From the NCBI RefSeq assembly GCF_024722015.1, contig NZ_JANQBD010000019.1, positions 62,001 to 126,000 of the forward strand: DNA of 64,000 bases, read 5' to 3'. The DNA is from Paenibacillus radicis (ex Xue et al. 2023) (GTDB taxonomy: Bacteria; Bacillota; Bacilli; Paenibacillales; NBRC-103111). Numbering within the stretch: the first letter of the stretch is position 1; each line of letters opens with the position of its first letter. Under the pieces are notes generated by a model. That model did no database searches. It was given only the letters and a program-made list of their open reading frames with translations, and was not told the origin of the DNA. Positions 60,945 through 64,000 of the stretch are shown piece by piece. A program made the position numbers and the translations under genes.

Positions 60945-62132
60945 ATGGAGTTAGCCTCCCGAACGAAAGCGCGGTCATTCACCGTTATTAAAGGCTTTAA
61001 CTTCTTTATTTACGGCGCGATTGCGATTTACACGTCTTTCTTTCCGCTCTATTTGAAATCAATTGGCATTTCGTCTCTGCAGATCGGTCTGCTGCTGGCT
61101 GGAGGTCCGTTCATTTCGATTCTGGCGAATCCGTTCTGGGGTTATTGGAGCGACCGCTGGAACAATATCAAGCGGGTGCTGATCTTGTTGTTGATCGGCA
61201 ACACGGTTGTGATGCTGAGCGTCTTTTTCAGTACTTCACATACTGTGTTGTTCGCGCTGATGCTGGCGTATTTTTTCTTTCAGAGCCCACTCTTTTCGCA
61301 GAGCAATAGTCTGATTCTGGATGTCATCGAGCATACGGGACACAGGTTTGGCTCGTTCCGCCTCTGGGGATCGCTTGGCTGGGCTCTAATGGCGATAGCG
61401 ACCGGACCTGTTCTGAGCCTGCTCGGCATCGGTCGTTTCTGGGTCGTGTACAGCGTTATGATGCTGGTGGCCATTGGGGTTGCTTTCGCGCTTCCGCGGG
61501 GGAATGCACGACCCAAGGAAGATGTGTTTCGCGGTGGGTACGGACGCATCTTTACGAACAAGCGGTTCCTTGCTTTTCTATTGATCGGGGTGCTGATTTC
61601 GATCCCGAACGGTATGAATACGACCTTCGTGTCGATTTATATCTCCGATCTTGGAGGGCAGGAAGGACTGATCGGATTGTCGGCTTTCTTGACATCTATC
61701 TTTGAGATTCCAGTTTTCCTGCTCTTCGACCGTCTGCTGCCAAAGAACGGCAGAACTATGATTCTGTGTTTGGGTGTGGTTAGTCTTTTGTATGCGGTAC
61801 GATGGCTGCTGATGTCTTTGGCCACCTCTCCTTATGAGGTTGTAGGCATCCAAATCCTGAACAGCATTACGTTCGGCGGATACTACTACATAGGCACGCA
61901 GCTGACCTCTACGCTGATTCCGCGGGAGTACCGGGCCTCAGGCCAGGCGCTGTACGCGCTGAGCTGGGGAGGCGTGTCCGGTATAGTCGCCGGTATTGCC
62001 GGAGGCTGGGTGTTCCACTATATGGGCGCGGTGGCTATGTACCGACTCGGAGCCGTGCTTGCGCTGCTCGGAGTTGCGGGATTCCTGATCATGTTCGCTC
62101 TGATGAACCGTACAAAGTCCTCCACCGGCTGA
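60945..62132 (+). CDS. MFS transporter (LacY/HcaT-like)
   Basis: About 395 residues with 12 membrane helices. The first helix region reads GFNFFIYGAIAIYTSFFPLYLKS and the motif-A-like loop NPFWGYWSDRWNNIKR links helices 2 and 3. The family includes lactose/nucleoside symporters and aromatic-acid carriers; here an import or export role for sugar or aglycone is possible. ATG follows AAGGAGGTGAGG in the same transcript as the regulator, 38 bases after its stop. Confidence 0.82.
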   Translation: MELASRTKARSFTVIKGFNFFIYGAIAIYTSFFPLYLKSIGISSLQIGLLLAGGPFISILANPFWGYWSDRWNNIKRVLILLLIGNTVVMLSVFFSTSHTVLFALMLAYFFFQSPLFSQSNSLILDVIEHTGHRFGSFRLWGSLGWALMAIATGPVLSLLGIGRFWVVYSVMMLVAIGVAFALPRGNARPKEDVFRGGYGRIFTNKRFLAFLLIGVLISIPNGMNTTFVSIYISDLGGQEGLIGLSAFLTSIFEIPVFLLFDRLLPKNGRTMILCLGVVSLLYAVRWLLMSLATSPYEVVGIQILNSITFGGYYYIGTQLTSTLIPREYRASGQALYALSWGGVSGIVAGIAGGWVFHYMGAVAMYRLGAVLALLGVAGFLIMFALMNRTKSSTG

Positions 62133-62141
62133 TGATCATAT

Positions 62142-62180
62142 TGCCGCAACGCGCGTGAATCCCTGGCGCGCGTTGCGGCA
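62142..62180. repeat. Perfect 14-bp hairpin
   Basis: TGCCGCAACGCGCG / CGCGCGTTGCGGCA with an 11-base loop. No T-run. First of two tandem hairpins after the MFS gene. Confidence 0.7.
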
Positions 62181-62207
62181 TTGCATGGCGGTCGGTCGAA
62201 CCCCGCC

Positions 62208-62253
62208 GGCTTCTCTCGCGGTGCTGCAAATTCAATGCACCGCGAGAGAAGCC
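62208..62253. repeat. Perfect 17-bp hairpin
   Basis: GGCTTCTCTCGCGGTGC / GCACCGCGAGAGAAGCC with a 12-base loop. No T-run. Between the two hairpins lies TTGCATGGCGGTCGGTC, identical to a 17-base stretch near 16401. Confidence 0.7.
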
Positions 62254-62397
62254 AAATTAGGCTGTAAAATCGCAGAACTACGGAGTGAGGACCAAAGTAG
62301 TTCCGCCCGTGCAAGGGTTAAAGGTTAAACGATCACCAGGCTTTTTAGAGTACGAAGAAAACCATAACTCATAATTCTTTGGGAGGCGTAAATACCT

Positions 62398-63468
62398 ATG
62401 AATAAGCTTAGGATTGGCGTTATTGGCGCAGGTTCGATTTCTGCTATGCATCTGGATGCGTATGCAGCTAACAAGGAAGTCGAGCTTGTTGCTATTTGTG
62501 ATATGAACCGTGGACGTGCTGAGGAAAAAGCGGCCAAGTACAACATTCCTAATGTGTACACGGATGTGCACGAGCTGCTGGCAAATGAGGAAGTGGATGC
62601 GGTTAGTATATGTACCTGGAACAATACGCATGCCGAGTTTAGCATTGCCGCCTTGGAGGCAGGCAAGCATGTTCTATGTGAGAAGCCGCTATGCCAAACC
62701 GTAGAGCAGGCGCTTAAGGTGGAGGAAGCAGTCCGCCGCAGTGGAAAAGTGTTCCAGGTCGGCTTCGTCCGCCGCTACGGCCAGACGACACAGATTTTGC
62801 GCCGATTCATTGAAGCAGGCGATCTGGGCGAGATTTATTATGCCAAAGCGAGCTATCTGCGTCGTCTCGGCAATCCTGGAGGCTGGTTCTCCGACAAGGA
62901 ACGCTCAGGCGGCGGCCCTCTAATCGATATCGGTGTACATGTGATCGACCTGTGTTGGTATTTGATGGGCCGACCGAAGGTTAAGTCGGTAAGCGGCAAT
63001 ACGTACTATAAGCTCGGCAACCGCGCCAATGTAGAGTATTTTTCGTTTTATCAGGCGGCGGATTATGATGCAACCAAAAATGACGTTGAAGATATGGCCA
63101 ATGCGTTGATCCGATTTGAGAACGGTGCATCGCTTATGGTCGATGTGAGCTTTACCCTTCATGCGGTGAAGAACGACACGACAATTTCGATCCATGGAAC
63201 CAAGGGTGGCGCCCAGGTTGAGCCTGAGCTGCAAATAGCTGCGGAGAAGCATGACGTGATGATCAACCTGCTGCCCCAGGCCGATCGGCTTTCGTTCGAT
63301 TTCGTAGCGGGCTTCAATAGCGAAATTGAGCATTTTGTGGGCTGCTGCTTGGGACGTCTAGAGACGTTAAGCCCTGTTGAGGATGGCGTCGAGATGATGA
63401 AGATGCTATGCGCCGTATATGAATCCGCGGCATCGGGGCAAGAAATTCGGTTCGATATAAACCGCTGA
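62398..63468 (+). CDS. Gfo/Idh/MocA family oxidoreductase (copy 2)
   Basis: 356 residues. NAD(P) fold VIGAGSISAMHLDAY, GKHVLCEKPLCQ with the EKP lysine, SGGGPLIDIGVHVIDLCWYLMG with the Asp...His pair. Similar in layout to copy 1 at 54.5 kb but clearly diverged in sequence. Forms a pair with the TIM-barrel gene that follows. Confidence 0.88.
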   Translation: MNKLRIGVIGAGSISAMHLDAYAANKEVELVAICDMNRGRAEEKAAKYNIPNVYTDVHELLANEEVDAVSICTWNNTHAEFSIAALEAGKHVLCEKPLCQTVEQALKVEEAVRRSGKVFQVGFVRRYGQTTQILRRFIEAGDLGEIYYAKASYLRRLGNPGGWFSDKERSGGGPLIDIGVHVIDLCWYLMGRPKVKSVSGNTYYKLGNRANVEYFSFYQAADYDATKNDVEDMANALIRFENGASLMVDVSFTLHAVKNDTTISIHGTKGGAQVEPELQIAAEKHDVMINLLPQADRLSFDFVAGFNSEIEHFVGCCLGRLETLSPVEDGVEMMKMLCAVYESAASGQEIRFDINR

Positions 63469-63491
63469 GGCAGGAGAGGGGAGACGGGCTG

Positions 63492-64000
63492 ATGATGATG
63501 ACGAATAAAATCGGCGTGATAGTAGATAGCTTCGGCATCGGTGTTCGAGAGGGGCTGCTGAAGGCCCGGGAGGTTAATGCGGATGGTGTACAAATATATG
63601 CTGTAAGTGGTGAGATGGATCCTCGGACGTTGACGACTGCTGCCCGACAAGAATTGAAGCGGTACATCAACGAGCTTGGTTTGGAAGTGTCAGCGCTTTG
63701 CGGCGATCTTGGAGGCCATGGCTTTCAGGATCATCGTGCCAATCCCGAGAAGGTGGATATGTCCAAGCGTATTCTGGAGCTGGCGCTGGAGCTCGGCACC
63801 CGGGTCGTGACGACGCATATCGGCATTGTGCCGGATGATCCGAAAAGTGAGGTATACGAAACGCTGCAGCTGGCGTGCGAGGAGCTTGGGCAGTACGCGA
63901 AGAGCATGGACGCTTATTTTGCCATCGAGACGGGACCGGAGCCTGCCGCGCATCTCAAAGCTTTTCTGGATACATTGAGCACAAACGGTGTGTCCGTCAA
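63492..64000 (+). CDS. Sugar phosphate isomerase/epimerase-like TIM barrel, 3' end outside window
   Basis: First ~169 residues of a xylose-isomerase-like TIM barrel: MTNKIGVIVDSFGIGVREGL, SALCGDLGGHGF, THIGIVPDDP and FAIETGPEPA, where the Glu is the expected metal ligand. Three ATGs (63492, 63495, 63498) follow GGAGAGGGGAG. It starts 23 bases after the oxidoreductase, so they are cotranscribed; the gene runs off the window end. Confidence 0.8.
   Translation, partial: MMMTNKIGVIVDSFGIGVREGLLKAREVNADGVQIYAVSGEMDPRTLTTAARQELKRYINELGLEVSALCGDLGGHGFQDHRANPEKVDMSKRILELALELGTRVVTTHIGIVPDDPKSEVYETLQLACEELGQYAKSMDAYFAIETGPEPAAHLKAFLDTLSTNGVSV

Overview
The window looks like chromosomal DNA of a spore-forming, low-to-mid GC Bacillales, most likely a Paenibacillus-type organism. 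The clues are three YesM/YesN (histidine kinase + AraC-type regulator) pairs beside carbohydrate ABC importers that carry no ATPase of their own, a GerA-type spore-germinant receptor operon, a DUF1657 protein, an ArgRS under a T-box, cre boxes of the CcpA type, a GAAC-N4-GTTC LexA box, and many TTG/GTG starts behind strong GGAGG sites. No rRNA, tRNA, CRISPR array, prophage or intact insertion sequence was recognised.

Layout. 1-9.9 kb holds a truncated, diverged HPr kinase/phosphorylase-like gene, a DMT exporter, a sarcosine-oxidase-type flavoenzyme, small enzymes, a cluster of DnaA-box-like 9-mers ahead of a small unknown gene, T-box-controlled argS, a sensor diguanylate cyclase, and an HPr-like protein without the PTS histidine. 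10-16 kb holds YesMN pair 1, a PstS-like binding protein fused to a stalk domain, a zinc-ribbon protein and Dps. 16.5-23.9 kb is YesMN pair 2, an ABC importer (binding protein + two permeases, cre box upstream) and a nucleoside hydrolase, which suggests uptake of nucleosides or glycosides. 23.9-31.1 kb holds an SRAP/HMCES-type protein, a germinant receptor operon in order A-C-D-B, and an SOS operon with a Y-family polymerase, a YolD-like protein and two small proteins, one of them WYL-like.

31-48 kb is a mosaic of single genes (VOC, YdjO-like, APH-fold kinase, CPA1 antiporter, aspartase, MDR enzyme + MerR + SDR, ABC-F with a leader peptide and attenuator, DUF1657, DUF3189, MOSC, HIT). It also contains two degraded genes (a DMT exporter and an M20 amidohydrolase) and several families of intergenic repeats.

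48-64 kb is a sugar-catabolic region. The first operon holds a YwrD-like gamma-glutamyltransferase, a BadF/GlcNAc-kinase-type kinase and a GH4 NAD-dependent 6-phospho-glycosidase. Next comes a binding protein, TIM-barrel isomerase, Gfo/Idh/MocA oxidoreductase, two permeases, YesMN pair 3, an MFS transporter, a second Gfo/Idh/MocA enzyme and a second TIM-barrel enzyme cut by the window end. The two oxidoreductase/TIM-barrel pairs plus GH4 point to glycoside breakdown through oxidised (3-keto type) intermediates; this is inference.

Most notable for follow-up: the DnaA-box cluster (5.5 kb), the diverged HprK/HPr-like pair (0-0.7 and 9.7 kb), the WYL-like microprotein in the SOS operon (28.9 kb), the ABC-F leader ORF/attenuator (42.5 kb), a Cys-rich 59-residue gene (47.7 kb), and the glycoside-oxidation locus.
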